This document shows positions 34,469 through 43,943 of a DNA stretch of 64,000 nt, piece after piece. Source of the DNA: an uncultured Muribaculaceae bacterium (GTDB lineage Bacteria > Bacteroidota > Bacteroidia > Bacteroidales > Muribaculaceae); contig CAJTQU010000003.1 of assembly GCA_910578665.1 (NCBI GenBank), positions 1 through 64,000 of the forward strand, given 5' to 3'. Positions within the stretch are counted from its first letter, which is position 1, and each line of letters begins with the position of its first letter. Under the pieces are notes generated by a model. The model saw only the letters and a program-made list of their open reading frames with translations, was not told the origin of the DNA and did not search any database. The position numbers were made by a program, and so were the translations under genes.

Positions 34469-34502
34469 TTGTTGTTTTTTCAACTTTATTAGATTATCTT
34501 TG
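34469..34502 (+). promoter_or_regulatory. Bacteroidota promoter for the Omp28-related T9SS cargo gene
   Basis: TATCTTTG (34495-34502) is a good -7 box, and a TTG at 34472-34474 lies 20 nt upstream. The transcript would begin about 10 nt downstream and run 25 nt to the ATG at 34538. The stretch also has a long T run. Confidence 0.6.
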
Positions 34503-34537
34503 CAACCGTAAAAATTACCAATCTAAATTTTCAACTA

Positions 34538-36598
34538 ATGAAAAAGTTCTACCTAATCCCAGCAGCGCTCATAGCGGCAGGCTCTATAATGGCCGCAACT
34601 CCGACAGCGCTACCACCGAGAAACATGGAGCGGAACATCATTCCGACCCAGACCACTATGCTGATGCCGTCAGTATTCAACGAATCAGGTGCCGGTAACG
34701 CGCAGAAAGCCCCGTCCAGAGCAGACGAACAGCTGTCAATCGAATTCGGTTACTGCGGCGATCCTTACACCGCTCTGCAGATACAGGAAGGAGGAGACTT
34801 GGGCTTCGCCATCGAACTCCCCACAAGCACGCTTAAACAATTCGTCGGAAATAAAATTACCGGCGTTATGTTCGCGGCTCCTGCCAACAGCAAGCAGCCG
34901 CTGCCGCAGGGAGGATATGCCAATACGGTGAAAGAGGGCACCATATTCCTCACCAACGATCTTAAAGGCACTCCTGTTGCCTCCAAGACCGGAACATTAG
35001 GTAATACAGGCTTTATCTGGAACACCATCAAGTTTGACCAGCCTATAGAAATAACCGATGACAAACCTATATATGTCGGCATCCAATACTCAAACCTGGC
35101 CAGCGATGAAATTCCATTGATCGTTGACGGACAACAGGCAACAACAGATCTCGGCGTATGGATCAACTCCCAGTTCAAAGCCTTAGTAGGCAACAACCTG
35201 ACATACCAGGAAGAATATGAGTGGAAAAATCTTACCGATTTAGTAGGCAGCAACCTGTGTATACGCGTAGTCATAGAGGGTGACAATCTTGATACAAACA
35301 AAGTCTCAATCGATGACACCCTCGTTCCTACCGTTGTAGCACCCAATAAAAACTTCACGCTAGGCATGATCTATCATAACATGGGTGCCAACCGTGTCAA
35401 CTCTGTCGACGTGACTATGGAGATCGAAGGCCAGGATCCGCAGACAGTGACTTTCACAGGAGAAACGGGCAATATCTCATACAACAATGTGGATGAGGCC
35501 TATGGCTCGTTCATATGCAAAAACACAGGCAACAACATTCCTTACACTCTCTACATAAGCAAGGTTAACGGATCAGCCGACAACATGCTGGCCGACCAGA
35601 AAGTAAACGGTTATCTGCTCTGCCTCGACAAAGGCTTCGAGCGCAACGTGCTGGTAGAGGAATTAACAGGCACATGGTGTGCTTACTGCCCGATCGGCTA
35701 TGCCGGCATGGAGCAGATGCGCGAGAACTACGGTATGGGCAGAACCGACACCGGCCGTTTCATAGGCATCGGCGTGCACGCCAGCAGCAGCACTGCGGAC
35801 CCGATGGATGTCTGCGGCAGAAATGTAGGCCCCTATTATAATTTCGCATTATCGGCTGGCGGCGGTGTACCGGCATCGTTTATATTCCGCAACTTCGCCG
35901 ACAATGTATATCCCCATCCTGACAATCTGGCCGCGCAGTATTCATATTATGTGCAGGCTCCGGCTTTCGCCAAGATGGACATGTCTCTCGAACCCGAAGG
36001 CAATAATGTGACAATGAATGTCAGCACTACTTTCAGCCTCGCTGAAGAAAACGCCGAATACGGTATCGCTTACACAATTACCGAAGACGAAGTCGGTCCA
36101 TACGTACAGTATAACGCATACTCAGGCCAGCCAGGAAACTATTTCGGTTTTGAATCAAAGCCTCAGACCGTACCCCTGATGTACAACGATGTGGCTCGTC
36201 TCGGCTCCGTATACAATCCCATCGCAAACAGTATTCCCTCCAAGATTGAAAAAGACGAGGCATACCAGTTCTCGACAACAGTGGATCTCTCTCATGTAAA
36301 GAACAAGGACAAAGCCGCTATCACTGCGATGTTGATCAATAAGAAGACCAACCTTGTCGAGAACGCTACCCGTGTATATGTAGCCGACGAGCTGGGCGGC
36401 GTGGAAAAAACCATAGCTGACAGCAAGGCTCCCGTAGCCATGGGTCTGAGAGGCTCAATCGTAACATTTGCCAATGCCGATATCTATGCTTCTGACGGCC
36501 GCATGGTGGCCCGTAACGTAAACGGCACAGTCAATATGGAAGCCGGCATTTATTTCGTACGCACTGCCAACGGCACTGCCAAAGTACTGGTTCGGTAA
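34538..36598 (+). CDS. Secreted Omp28-related protein with thioredoxin-like domain and T9SS tail
   Basis: A 686-residue protein with a signal peptide (MKKFYLIPAALIAAGSIMAA). The middle has LVEELTGTWCAYCPIGYAGM, the TWC-x-x-C motif (Cys381, Cys384) of Omp28-related proteins, which have a thioredoxin-like fold; later GGGVPASFIFRN matches the cis-proline segment of that fold. Residues before it (about 70-250) look like a beta-rich binding domain. The C terminus (ADIYASDGRMVARNVNGTVNMEAGIYFVRTANGTAKVLV) is a T9SS-type sorting domain. A surface-attached thiol-disulfide or adhesion role is plausible. It stands alone with its own promoter and terminator. Confidence 0.8.
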   Translation: MKKFYLIPAALIAAGSIMAATPTALPPRNMERNIIPTQTTMLMPSVFNESGAGNAQKAPSRADEQLSIEFGYCGDPYTALQIQEGGDLGFAIELPTSTLKQFVGNKITGVMFAAPANSKQPLPQGGYANTVKEGTIFLTNDLKGTPVASKTGTLGNTGFIWNTIKFDQPIEITDDKPIYVGIQYSNLASDEIPLIVDGQQATTDLGVWINSQFKALVGNNLTYQEEYEWKNLTDLVGSNLCIRVVIEGDNLDTNKVSIDDTLVPTVVAPNKNFTLGMIYHNMGANRVNSVDVTMEIEGQDPQTVTFTGETGNISYNNVDEAYGSFICKNTGNNIPYTLYISKVNGSADNMLADQKVNGYLLCLDKGFERNVLVEELTGTWCAYCPIGYAGMEQMRENYGMGRTDTGRFIGIGVHASSSTADPMDVCGRNVGPYYNFALSAGGGVPASFIFRNFADNVYPHPDNLAAQYSYYVQAPAFAKMDMSLEPEGNNVTMNVSTTFSLAEENAEYGIAYTITEDEVGPYVQYNAYSGQPGNYFGFESKPQTVPLMYNDVARLGSVYNPIANSIPSKIEKDEAYQFSTTVDLSHVKNKDKAAITAMLINKKTNLVENATRVYVADELGGVEKTIADSKAPVAMGLRGSIVTFANADIYASDGRMVARNVNGTVNMEAGIYFVRTANGTAKVLVR

Positions 36599-36623
36599 TC
36601 CCGACCCACACATACAAAAAAAC

Positions 36624-36653
36624 ATCCTGGCCATACGGCCAGGATATTTTTTT
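36624..36653. terminator. Bidirectional intrinsic terminator between the T9SS cargo gene and gltX
   Basis: A 9-bp perfect stem (624-632 with 637-645 in the 36-kb block), 4-nt loop, followed by T7 on the plus strand; on the minus strand a T7 tract follows as well. It serves both convergent genes. Confidence 0.85.
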
Positions 36654-36673
36654 GTAGCATTTAATACCTACTT

Positions 36674-38191
36674 TCAGCCCAGTACCTCAATGGCACGCTC
36701 AACGCGCGCTATTACCTCATCTTTAGGCATCAACTCGGTTATGTCGAACATATGCGGACCTCGGCACGCGCCTACCACGGCCAGACGGAAAGCATTCATC
36801 ACATTGCCAAGATGATACTCCCTAGATGCTATCCAGTCAAGCACGATCTTCTCAGCATTAGCACTGGACATATCGTCTATACCGCGCAACACGCCTATCA
36901 GTTCGCGCATTATATCGGCAGTACCCTCTTTCCAACGTTTCTTGACATCCTTCTCGGCATACGCGGTCGGAGCTTCAAAGAAGAAATCGCCCTGCTCCCA
37001 CAGATCGCGAACAAAATCTATACGACCCTTGATCATGTCTACGGCACGCGCCACGTAAGAAAGGTCGGCACCGGCATGCCCGTGTTCGGCCAGAACAGGC
37101 ATAAAAAGAGATGCCAGTTCGTCTGAATCCATATTAATCAGGTATTCGTGGTTGAACCATATGCCTTTCTTATAGTCAAACTTGGCACCGGCCTTGCTGC
37201 AGTGCTCGAACGAGAATTTACGCACCAGCTCATCCATGCCCATGACTTCGGTATCATCTCCCGGATTCCAACCCAGCAACGCCAAGAAATTTACCACGGC
37301 CTGGGGCAGATAGCCCTGTTCGCGGTATCCTGCGGACACGTCTCCGCTCTTAGGATCGTGCCACTCCAGAGGAAAGACCGGGAAGCCCAGCTTGTCGCCG
37401 TCACGCTTGGACAGTTTGCCGTTACCCACAGGCTTGAGCAATAAAGGCAGGTGCACGAACTGCGGCATAGTATCCTCCCATCCGAAAGCCTGGTAGAGCA
37501 ATACATGCAGAGGAGCCGAAGGCAGCCATTCCTCGCCGCGTATCACGTGGCTCACCTCCATCAGATGGTCATCCACGATATTGGCCAGATGGTATGTAGG
37601 AAGATTGTCAGCACTTTTATACAGCACTTTGTCATCCAGTATTGAAGAATTAATCACAACCCTGCCGCGTATCAGGTCGTTCACCACGACATCGCGGTCT
37701 GGCTCTATCTTAAAACGGACCACGTACTGGGTGCCTGCCTTGATAAGGTCATCTACCTCGGCAGCAGACATCGTAAGCGAATTACGCATGGCGCCGCGTG
37801 TGGAGGCGTCATACTGGAAATTAGGATGCTCCTCGCGTGCCTTTGCCAGTTCCTCGGGAGTGTCAAAGGCGATATAGGCGCGTCTGGCCTCCAGCAGGCG
37901 GTCCACATATCCCTTATATATATCCTTGCGCTCACTCTGTTTATAGGGGCCGTAGGCGCCTCCCTGGCGCACACCCTCGTCTATGCCTATGCCGAGCCAT
38001 TCCAGCGACTCATTTATATAGTCTTCGGCCCCGGGCACAAAGCGCTGCGAGTCGGTATCCTCGATACGCAATATCATGTCACCGCCGTTCTGACGGGCAA
38101 ACAGGTAGTTGAACAGAGCCGTGCGCACACCGCCTATATGCAGAGGCCCGGTGGGCGACGGAGCAAATCTTACTCTTACTTTTCTATCCAT
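36674..38191 (-). CDS. gltX: Glutamyl-tRNA synthetase
   Basis: GltX charges tRNA-Glu with glutamate in the cytoplasm. The 505-residue protein has the class I motifs: [18 protein letters not shown] (HIGG, the HIGH equivalent) and [11 protein letters not shown] (the KMSKS equivalent). The C-terminal helical part (about 340-505) binds the anticodon. Size is normal. It lies 14 nt upstream of a bidirectional terminator and is preceded on the same strand by the DUF3256 gene. No editing domain is expected or seen. Confidence 0.97.
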   Translation of the reverse strand: MDRKVRVRFAPSPTGPLHIGGVRTALFNYLFARQNGGDMILRIEDTDSQRFVPGAEDYINESLEWLGIGIDEGVRQGGAYGPYKQSERKDIYKGYVDRLLEARRAYIAFDTPEELAKAREEHPNFQYDASTRGAMRNSLTMSAAEVDDLIKAGTQYVVRFKIEPDRDVVVNDLIRGRVVINSSILDDKVLYKSADNLPTYHLANIVDDHLMEVSHVIRGEEWLPSAPLHVLLYQAFGWEDTMPQFVHLPLLLKPVGNGKLSKRDGDKLGFPVFPLEWHDPKSGDVSAGYREQGYLPQAVVNFLALLGWNPGDDTEVMGMDELVRKFSFEHCSKAGAKFDYKKGIWFNHEYLINMDSDELASLFMPVLAEHGHAGADLSYVARAVDMIKGRIDFVRDLWEQGDFFFEAPTAYAEKDVKKRWKEGTADIMRELIGVLRGIDDMSSANAEKIVLDWIASREYHLGNVMNAFRLAVVGACRGPHMFDITELMPKDEVIARVERAIEVLG

Positions 38192-38205
38192 TAGTCTCTA
38201 TAGTT

Positions 38206-38892
38206 TTATTCAAGGGGTTGAAGTTTAAGCGTCTTGCCAGTCCAGACATACCGGCGTGTGCGTAATGATCCGTCAGATGTGGTTATGTACGGACGCAGGC
38301 GGTCGTAATTCTCTTCAGACATAACTGCGGACAGCGCCGGTGTCACAGTCACTGACCCGGTCGCGGCATCGAGCGTATAGCTGGCTGAAAAAAAGTCACA
38401 CAGGTCTTCGAGATCACGTACCGACACAGAGGAATTCCGGGGCAGCACGATAAAATCACGCAATACGGGAGCTTTGAAGAATTTCCCGGACGGCAGCAGA
38501 CGAAGCTGCGCGTCGACAGCCATAAGCCGGGAATCAGGGCCGCCGGCATCCACTGTGTAAGACAGCAGGGCGATACCGCTTTTGGCATACGGAAGGGTCA
38601 TAAGCTGCAACGAACTGACGGGCGTGAGCGTCACCGAGGCGTAATTGTTGGTAAGCGAGTCAAGTGTCGATATGCCGCCCAACTCGTTACGCGCATCGTA
38701 ACGGCGCCCCACGTCATGGTATGCCGCCATATCCAGGCGCGTAGAACGCGACAACAAGTCTATGGCAGGAATCTCGAGATTCTCAAACACATAGCGCGCC
38801 GTGAGCGTGTCGGCAGGCTCGGCAGCCTGTACGACCGCCGGGGCAGCGGCTATCGCCGGCAGCGCCAGCAGATACTTTATAAATGTTTTCAT
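38206..38892 (-). CDS. DUF3256 secreted protein
   Basis: The ATG at 38892 (MKTFIKYLLALPAIAAAPAVVQA) is the better of two nearby starts and gives a signal peptide cleaved near VQA-AEP; the mature protein has about 205 residues. FENLEIPAIDLLSRSTRLDMAAY is an early hallmark and the later LPRNSSVSVRDLEDLCDFFSA and TRRYVWTGKTLKLQ match the DUF3256 family, which is often adjacent to gltX in Bacteroidales. Function is unknown. It starts 14 nt before gltX (reading on the minus strand) and may be transcribed with it. Confidence 0.8.
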   Translation of the reverse strand: MKTFIKYLLALPAIAAAPAVVQAAEPADTLTARYVFENLEIPAIDLLSRSTRLDMAAYHDVGRRYDARNELGGISTLDSLTNNYASVTLTPVSSLQLMTLPYAKSGIALLSYTVDAGGPDSRLMAVDAQLRLLPSGKFFKAPVLRDFIVLPRNSSVSVRDLEDLCDFFSASYTLDAATGSVTVTPALSAVMSEENYDRLRPYITTSDGSLRTRRYVWTGKTLKLQPLE

Positions 38893-38956
38893 ATGCATGA
38901 CTTCTGTATGCGCCCCCGTATTGCCACAGGGAACCGCGATTTATTATATCAGAGAC

Positions 38957-38982
38957 AGAGTGTGTTTAACCAAACACACTCT
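38957..38982 (-). terminator. Hairpin between the DEAD-box helicase and DUF3256
   Basis: An 11-bp perfect stem (957-967 with 972-982 in the 38-kb block) with a 4-nt AACC loop. It follows the helicase stop on the minus strand by about 100 nt. The T tract after it is weak, so its strength is uncertain. Confidence 0.5.
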
Positions 38983-39084
38983 TAAACAATTCCGGCACAC
39001 CGAAAGATTTTTACATGACGTACAAAATCAGTCCGTGTTCGGGATAATAAAAAATATCGCAGCCACTGACCGGCATGCAGCCTG

Positions 39085-41046
39085 TCATTTTTTCTTATTC
39101 ATGAAAATATCGAAATTACCGTGGCGGCGTTTGGATTCTGCCGGCTTTCCGGCCTCACGGGCCTGACGTCCGGGCTTTGCAGGCCTGGCCTCTCTCTCCG
39201 GCCTGTCCTTACGGTCTTTTCCGGACGACCTGCCCCCCCTTTCGGCTTTAGGCTTATCCTGTTTCCAGCCACCTTTTGCGGGGGCGCCGCGCCATCCTTT
39301 ACGCTGCGGCTGCTGCGAAGCGTAGTTCTTTGACGGGTCGGCCACTTCGGCATAGAGACGCGTGCCGTAAAAGTCATCGCCCTTGATAGAGGCTATGACA
39401 CGTCCTGCATCCTCTTTGCGCACATCAAACAGGGTATAGTCGGGCATAAGGTCGATACGTCCCACCATGGGCTTGGAGCCTTTCACATTCTTATTGATTA
39501 TCTCCATAAGGTTGCCAGGGAAGAATCCGCTGGCCTTGCCTATGTTCAGATACAGGCGTTCAAAGCCCTGCTCGGCCTCGCGGCGGTCCTTGTCTCCGCG
39601 CTGCGCCTTGGCCTTCTTCTCGCCTTTGACGCGTTCCTTACGGCTGCCAGAGGCATTGAGGTCTATATCAGGCATATTGCTGTAATAAGCCAGCAGACGG
39701 GAAAACTCCAGCGTAAGCACCCTTTTGAGCAGGTCTACGCCCGAAAGCCATTCGAGCTTCTTAAGCACGCCGGGCATATAGCCGGCCATAGCCTCTTCAT
39801 TGACCTCGGCACGCTCTATGCGGTCGGCCAACGCATAAATCTGTTTTTCTATGATATGTTCCGGCGTGGGCACGAGCTTGTGCTCAAATGTGACACCCAT
39901 GCGCTTCTCTATGGCACGCAGTTTGCCCTGCTCGCGCGAATGGATGATAGCTACCGACACACCTGTGCGGTGAGCGCGGCCCGTACGGCCAGAACGATGT
40001 GTGTACACCGCCACGTCGTCAGGCAGGGCATAATTTATCACATGGGAGAGATCGTCCACATCCAGACCTCGCGCGGCCACATCGGTAGCCACGAGCAGCT
40101 GTGTGACATGGTCGCGGAACTTCTTCATGGCTAGGTCGCGCTGCGCCTGGCCGAGATCACCGTGCAGACAGTCAGCATTATATCCGTCGGCTATGAGCTT
40201 GTCGGCTATCTCCTGTGTCTCGCGACGGGTACGACAGAATATTATGCCGTATATATCGGGGTTGTTATCCGCTATACGCTTAAGGGCCAGATATTTGTCC
40301 TGTGCCTTAACCATATAGTATATATGGCGCACGTTTTTCGTGCCCTCGTTGCGGTTGCCGGCCACAAACTCCACCGGGTCGTGCATGAAACGACGGGCGA
40401 TACCGGCTATCTCTTTGGGCATAGTGGCCGAGAACATGAGCATCTTGCGGTCCTCGGGCACATGTGACAGAATCTCGTTAATATCATCCAGAAATCCCAT
40501 ATTGAGCATTTCGTCGGCCTCGTCGAGTATCACGGTGTGGACACCGTCCAGATTGACCTCGCCACGCTTGATAAGGTCGATAAGGCGGCCGGGGGTGGCC
40601 ACGACTACCTGCACACCTTTGCGCAACGCGCGTATCTGCGACTCTATGGACGAACCGCCATAGACAGGAAGTATTTTGACACCGTCAAGGTAACGGGAAA
40701 AGTCGGCCATATCGCCGGCTATCTGCAGGCACAACTCTCTTGTGGGGGCAATGACTAGTGCCTGGGGCTGGTTATTATCTGAATCTACGCGCTGCAACAC
40801 CGGCAGGCCGAACGCGGCAGTCTTGCCGGTACCGGTCTGGGCAAGGCCCACCACGTCACCCTCGCTGGAAAGCAGGTGCGGAATGACCATGCGCTGTATA
40901 GGCATCGGGCTGGCAAAACCCATCTCGCCTATGGCTCGTAATAAATCGTCTCGCACACCGAGGTCGGCGAAACTAACATCAGGACCGCCATCTGCGGCGG
41001 CCACAGGAGCACTCTGCAGCTGCTCCCCGGGAATAATATCTTGCAT
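39085..41046 (-). CDS. DEAD-box ATP-dependent RNA helicase (CsdA/DeaD-like)
   Basis: A 653-residue RNA helicase. Core motifs are intact: SFADLGVRDDLLRAIGEMGF (Q-motif region), AQTGTGKTAAFGLP (motif I), PTRELCLQ (Ia), VILDEADEMLNMGF (motif II, DEAD), SATMP (III), and HRSGRTGR (VI). Around residues 480-560 a DbpA-type RNA-binding domain (VGRIDLMPDYTLFDVRKEDAGRVIASI) follows, and the C terminus is a Lys/Arg/Gly-rich disordered tail. This layout is that of cold-shock and ribosome-assembly helicases (CsdA/DeaD). It acts on structured RNAs in ribosome assembly and decay. A -7 box lies at 41087-41094. Confidence 0.93.
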   Translation of the reverse strand: MQDIIPGEQLQSAPVAAADGGPDVSFADLGVRDDLLRAIGEMGFASPMPIQRMVIPHLLSSEGDVVGLAQTGTGKTAAFGLPVLQRVDSDNNQPQALVIAPTRELCLQIAGDMADFSRYLDGVKILPVYGGSSIESQIRALRKGVQVVVATPGRLIDLIKRGEVNLDGVHTVILDEADEMLNMGFLDDINEILSHVPEDRKMLMFSATMPKEIAGIARRFMHDPVEFVAGNRNEGTKNVRHIYYMVKAQDKYLALKRIADNNPDIYGIIFCRTRRETQEIADKLIADGYNADCLHGDLGQAQRDLAMKKFRDHVTQLLVATDVAARGLDVDDLSHVINYALPDDVAVYTHRSGRTGRAHRTGVSVAIIHSREQGKLRAIEKRMGVTFEHKLVPTPEHIIEKQIYALADRIERAEVNEEAMAGYMPGVLKKLEWLSGVDLLKRVLTLEFSRLLAYYSNMPDIDLNASGSRKERVKGEKKAKAQRGDKDRREAEQGFERLYLNIGKASGFFPGNLMEIINKNVKGSKPMVGRIDLMPDYTLFDVRKEDAGRVIASIKGDDFYGTRLYAEVADPSKNYASQQPQRKGWRGAPAKGGWKQDKPKAERGGRSSGKDRKDRPEREARPAKPGRQAREAGKPAESKRRHGNFDIFMNKKK

Positions 41047-41086
41047 AATCTTTCAGTTGCGTCTACATTAACGCAGTATAAAAGTG

Positions 41087-41094
41087 CAAAGTTA
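41087..41094 (-). promoter_or_regulatory. -7 box upstream of the DEAD-box helicase gene
   Basis: CAAAGTTA on the plus strand is TAACTTTG on the minus strand, 41 nt upstream of the start codon. The expected -33 element is not clear. Confidence 0.4.
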
Positions 41095-41297
41095 CTAAAA
41101 TATTTTCAACAATCGGCCATATTAACCGAAAAACATCACATTTTTAATAACACCGACCTGTAAGAGTTATTAAGCACCGACACATAAAAATTGAAATATA
41201 TAATCCATATTTGCTGGTCTCGCAAAAAAATATTAACTTCGGGCAAAAATTAAGTAGTTGTCTAAATCAACAGCCTCACTTAACTTATCTATTCCAA

Positions 41298-42986
41298 ATG
41301 AAACATAACTTTCTATCTGCGGCCGTGTGCGTGGCACTCGCCGGCTGCAGCGGCCAGGCACTGGCCTGTACCAACCTTATCGCCACAAAGGGAGCCATGG
41401 CAGACGGCTCTAACGTGGTGACATATGCCGCCGATTCCCACAGCCTTTTCGGCGAACTGTACCACCAGCCTGCGGCAGACCATCCGAAAGGAGCCATGCG
41501 CAAAGTAGTAGAATGGGACACCGGCAAGCCTCTGGGGGAGATACCCGAAGTGCCGCACACTTATAATGTGGTGGGCAACATCAACGAGCACCAGCTCATA
41601 ATCGGCGAAAGCACATGGGGCGGGCGCAAGGAATGCATGGACACAACCGGCAACTCTATAATAGATTACGGATCGCTCATCTACATCACGCTTCAGCGCG
41701 CCAAGACCGCGCGTGAAGCTATCGATGTGATGGCCGACCTGGTCAGCAAATACGGCTATGCTTCATCGGGTGAAAGCTTCTCGATAGCAGACAAAGACGA
41801 GGTATGGGTCATGGAGATGATAGGCAAAGGTGCCGAGAAAGGCGCCGTGTGGATAGCCGTGAGAATACCTGACGGAGCCATATCCGGACATGCCAACCAG
41901 CCTAGAATACGACAGGTAGACTTCAAAGACAAAAAGAATGTAAAATATTCGAAAGACGTTGTAGATTTCGCACGCCGCAAAGGCTGGTACACCGGCAAGG
42001 ACAAGGATTTCAGTTTTGCCGATGTATACGAGCAGTATGACTACGGCACACTGCGCGGATGCGACGCACGAGTATGGAGCTTCTTCCGCCGCTTCAACAA
42101 GGATGCCGAGAAGTATTTCGCATGGTGCAACGGAGAGAGCACCGACCCCATGCCGCTATACATCTTCCCCGACCGCAAAATCACTGTTACAGAAATGCAG
42201 GAACGCATGCGCGACCATTTTGAAGACACGCCGTTCGACATGCACGGCGATATAGGCGCCGGGCCCAACCATGTGCCTTACCGCTGGCGTCCCATGGACT
42301 ACACCGTAGACGGCAAAACATATACGCACGAACGTGCCATAGCCACCCAGCAGACAGGTTGGAGCTTCGTGGCCCAGGCCCGTCCCGATCTGCCCGACCC
42401 TGTGGGCGGACTGATATGGTTCGGCACCGATGACGCCAACACATGCGTATATATGCCTTTCTACTGCTCTATCACAGAGATACCACTGGAAGTAAGACAC
42501 GGTAACGGTGACATGAACACGTATTCCGACACTTCAAACTTCTGGATCAACAGCCGTGTGGCCAACCAGGCTTACAACCGCTATGACCTGATGATACCCG
42601 ACATACGCAAAGTGCAGGGCGAACTCGAAAGCTCATACCAGACACTTATACCGAAGACCGACAAAGAGCTTACCGCTCTTTATGAAGCCGGCAACACCGC
42701 CGAACTCGTACGCCGGGCCAATGCTGACGCCGCCCGTATAAGCCGCGAAGCCACTGACCGCTACCGTGCTCTCGACCGCCACCTGCTGGTACGGTTTATG
42801 GACGGAAATATGAAGAAAGTGGATGACAACGGCAAGTTCATCTATTCGGAATACGGAATGCCCGTATATCCTGACTTCCCCGGCTACAACCAGGAGTATT
42901 TTGAAAACATCGTGAAGAGCACAGGCGACCACTTCCTTGACAAAGGCAAGGATATCGCCCCGATAAAATCAGGCATGGTGAAATAA
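41298..42986 (+). CDS. C69-family dipeptidase
   Basis: The ATG at 41298 gives 562 residues. After a signal peptide, Ala23-Cys24-Thr25-Asn26 (CTNLIATKGAMADGSN) is the N-terminal catalytic cysteine region of family C69 peptidases, Ntn hydrolases that use the exposed Cys. Other family features are EVWVMEMIG, the SWGGRKE region after HQLIIGE, and QTGWSFVAQARPDLPDP. An alternative reading exists: LAGC at residues 14-17 is a usable lipobox, which would leave Cys24 internal unless a further cleavage exposes it. Members cleave dipeptides, often with broad specificity. In a gut bacterium this would feed on peptides outside the inner membrane. Confidence 0.9.
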   Translation: MKHNFLSAAVCVALAGCSGQALACTNLIATKGAMADGSNVVTYAADSHSLFGELYHQPAADHPKGAMRKVVEWDTGKPLGEIPEVPHTYNVVGNINEHQLIIGESTWGGRKECMDTTGNSIIDYGSLIYITLQRAKTAREAIDVMADLVSKYGYASSGESFSIADKDEVWVMEMIGKGAEKGAVWIAVRIPDGAISGHANQPRIRQVDFKDKKNVKYSKDVVDFARRKGWYTGKDKDFSFADVYEQYDYGTLRGCDARVWSFFRRFNKDAEKYFAWCNGESTDPMPLYIFPDRKITVTEMQERMRDHFEDTPFDMHGDIGAGPNHVPYRWRPMDYTVDGKTYTHERAIATQQTGWSFVAQARPDLPDPVGGLIWFGTDDANTCVYMPFYCSITEIPLEVRHGNGDMNTYSDTSNFWINSRVANQAYNRYDLMIPDIRKVQGELESSYQTLIPKTDKELTALYEAGNTAELVRRANADAARISREATDRYRALDRHLLVRFMDGNMKKVDDNGKFIYSEYGMPVYPDFPGYNQEYFENIVKSTGDHFLDKGKDIAPIKSGMVK

Positions 42987-43177
42987 CAACCAAATCTGCC
43001 GCATACATCCCGGCTCCGCTATATACCACGGCGAAGTCGGGATTTTTCATAATCATTAGCCCTACTTGTCTAACCAGATAAGAGAATTATAGTTAATTTA
43101 TGTTAATAAAAGCTATACATATATAATATTAGCCTAGCAAGACCGTAACCGGAAACGATGCTTACAATAATTTTATG
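42987..43177. other. Gene-free stretch ahead of the rimP promoter
   Basis: Between the dipeptidase stop and the rimP promoter. A palindromic CCGGCTC-type segment near 43010-43045 (CCCGGCTCCGC ... GCGAAGTCGGGA) may form a terminator hairpin for the dipeptidase, followed by TTTTTCAT. Nothing else is supported. Confidence 0.4.
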
Positions 43178-43185
43178 TACCTTTG
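43178..43185 (+). promoter_or_regulatory. -7 box for the structured leader and rimP-nusA-infB
   Basis: TACCTTTG at 43178-43185 matches TAnnTTTG. A transcript from here would start near 43192, leaving a leader of about 225 nt before the rimP ATG at 43418. No strong -33 element was seen. Confidence 0.45.
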
Positions 43186-43189
43186 CAGT

Positions 43190-43417
43190 TGAGAATACGA
43201 GAAGAGGTAAATACCATTTCGAATTCCCACCAGCCCGATGCCGGGATGCAATATACTGTAAACCATGCATCACACAACAGACACACGGGCTGTCCTCATA
43301 ATATATTGTGAGGCGCGCGGCGTATCTCTGCAAGGCAGAGATGACGGTCGTGCACCCTTTTGTTGTATCATACGGAATAGAACGGTACAACAGGGCAGCA
43401 TTTAGAGCATAAAAATT
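43190..43417 (+). promoter_or_regulatory. Long structured leader (or small RNA) upstream of rimP-nusA-infB
   Basis: About 225 nt with several pairings visible by eye. Stem A: 43231-43237 (CAGCCCG) with 43286-43292 (CGGGCTG). A competing local hairpin: 43234-43237 with 43242-43245 (CCCG/CGGG). Hairpin B: 43295-43301 with 43306-43312. Hairpin C: 43324-43330 with 43336-43342 (ATCTCTG/CAGAGAT), perfect. Hairpin D: 43361-43367 with 43386-43392 (TGTTGTA/TACAACA). No T tract follows hairpin D, so transcription probably continues into rimP. It could be an attenuator or a protein-binding leader, or a separate RNA such as 6S; I could not identify a known family. Confidence 0.5.
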
Positions 43418-43882
43418 ATGATAGACAAGCAAGCGTTAGAACAATTCATCCAGACACGCCTGGAAAATACAGATTATTTCATAGTAGACGTAAGCGTGTC
43501 GCAGTCTAATGACATAGTAGTAGAGATAGACCATCCCGAAGCCGTCGACCTGGATTTCTGCATTGAGCTTAACCGAGCCATAGAGAACGCGTTTCCGCGT
43601 GATGATGAAGATTACAGTCTGGAAGTCGGATCGGCCGGCCTTACAGCGCCGTTCAAGGTTCCGGGCCAGTACCACAAGAATATCGGACGCGAGGTGGAAG
43701 TGCTAACCAGAGACGGACGCAAGCTCAAAGGTGTGCTTGATGCAGCCGATGCAGCCGGATTTACTATCGGCGTGGAAGAAAAAGTAAAACGCGAGGGAAT
43801 GAAGCGTCCGGTGACGGAAACACGCCAGATCACCATGGGCTATCCCGATGCAAAATACGTAAAGGTGCTACTAAAGTTCTAA
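43418..43882 (+). CDS. rimP: Ribosome maturation factor RimP
   Basis: RimP assists 30S subunit assembly. The 154-residue protein has the N-terminal domain (DYFIVDVSVSQSNDIVVEIDHPEAVDLDFCIELNRAIENAF) and DDEDYSLEVGSAGLTAPF, the conserved linker seen in RimP proteins (usually E-V-S-S-P-G-L), then an SH3-like C-terminal domain (GREVEVLTRDGRKLKGVLDAAD). It opens the widely conserved rimP-nusA-infB order, which couples ribosome assembly, transcription elongation and translation initiation. A long structured leader precedes it. Confidence 0.93.
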   Translation: MIDKQALEQFIQTRLENTDYFIVDVSVSQSNDIVVEIDHPEAVDLDFCIELNRAIENAFPRDDEDYSLEVGSAGLTAPFKVPGQYHKNIGREVEVLTRDGRKLKGVLDAADAAGFTIGVEEKVKREGMKRPVTETRQITMGYPDAKYVKVLLKF

Positions 43883-43943
43883 ACAGCAACTTAATCCATA
43901 AGACACTTAATAACGATAACTATATAATACCCAACATATCCGC

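Noticed and set aside
43190..43417. tmRNA, RNase P RNA or SRP RNA in the rimP leader
   Set aside because: No CCA-type acceptor end, no tag-peptide frame, and none of the conserved RNase P or SRP landmark motifs could be seen.
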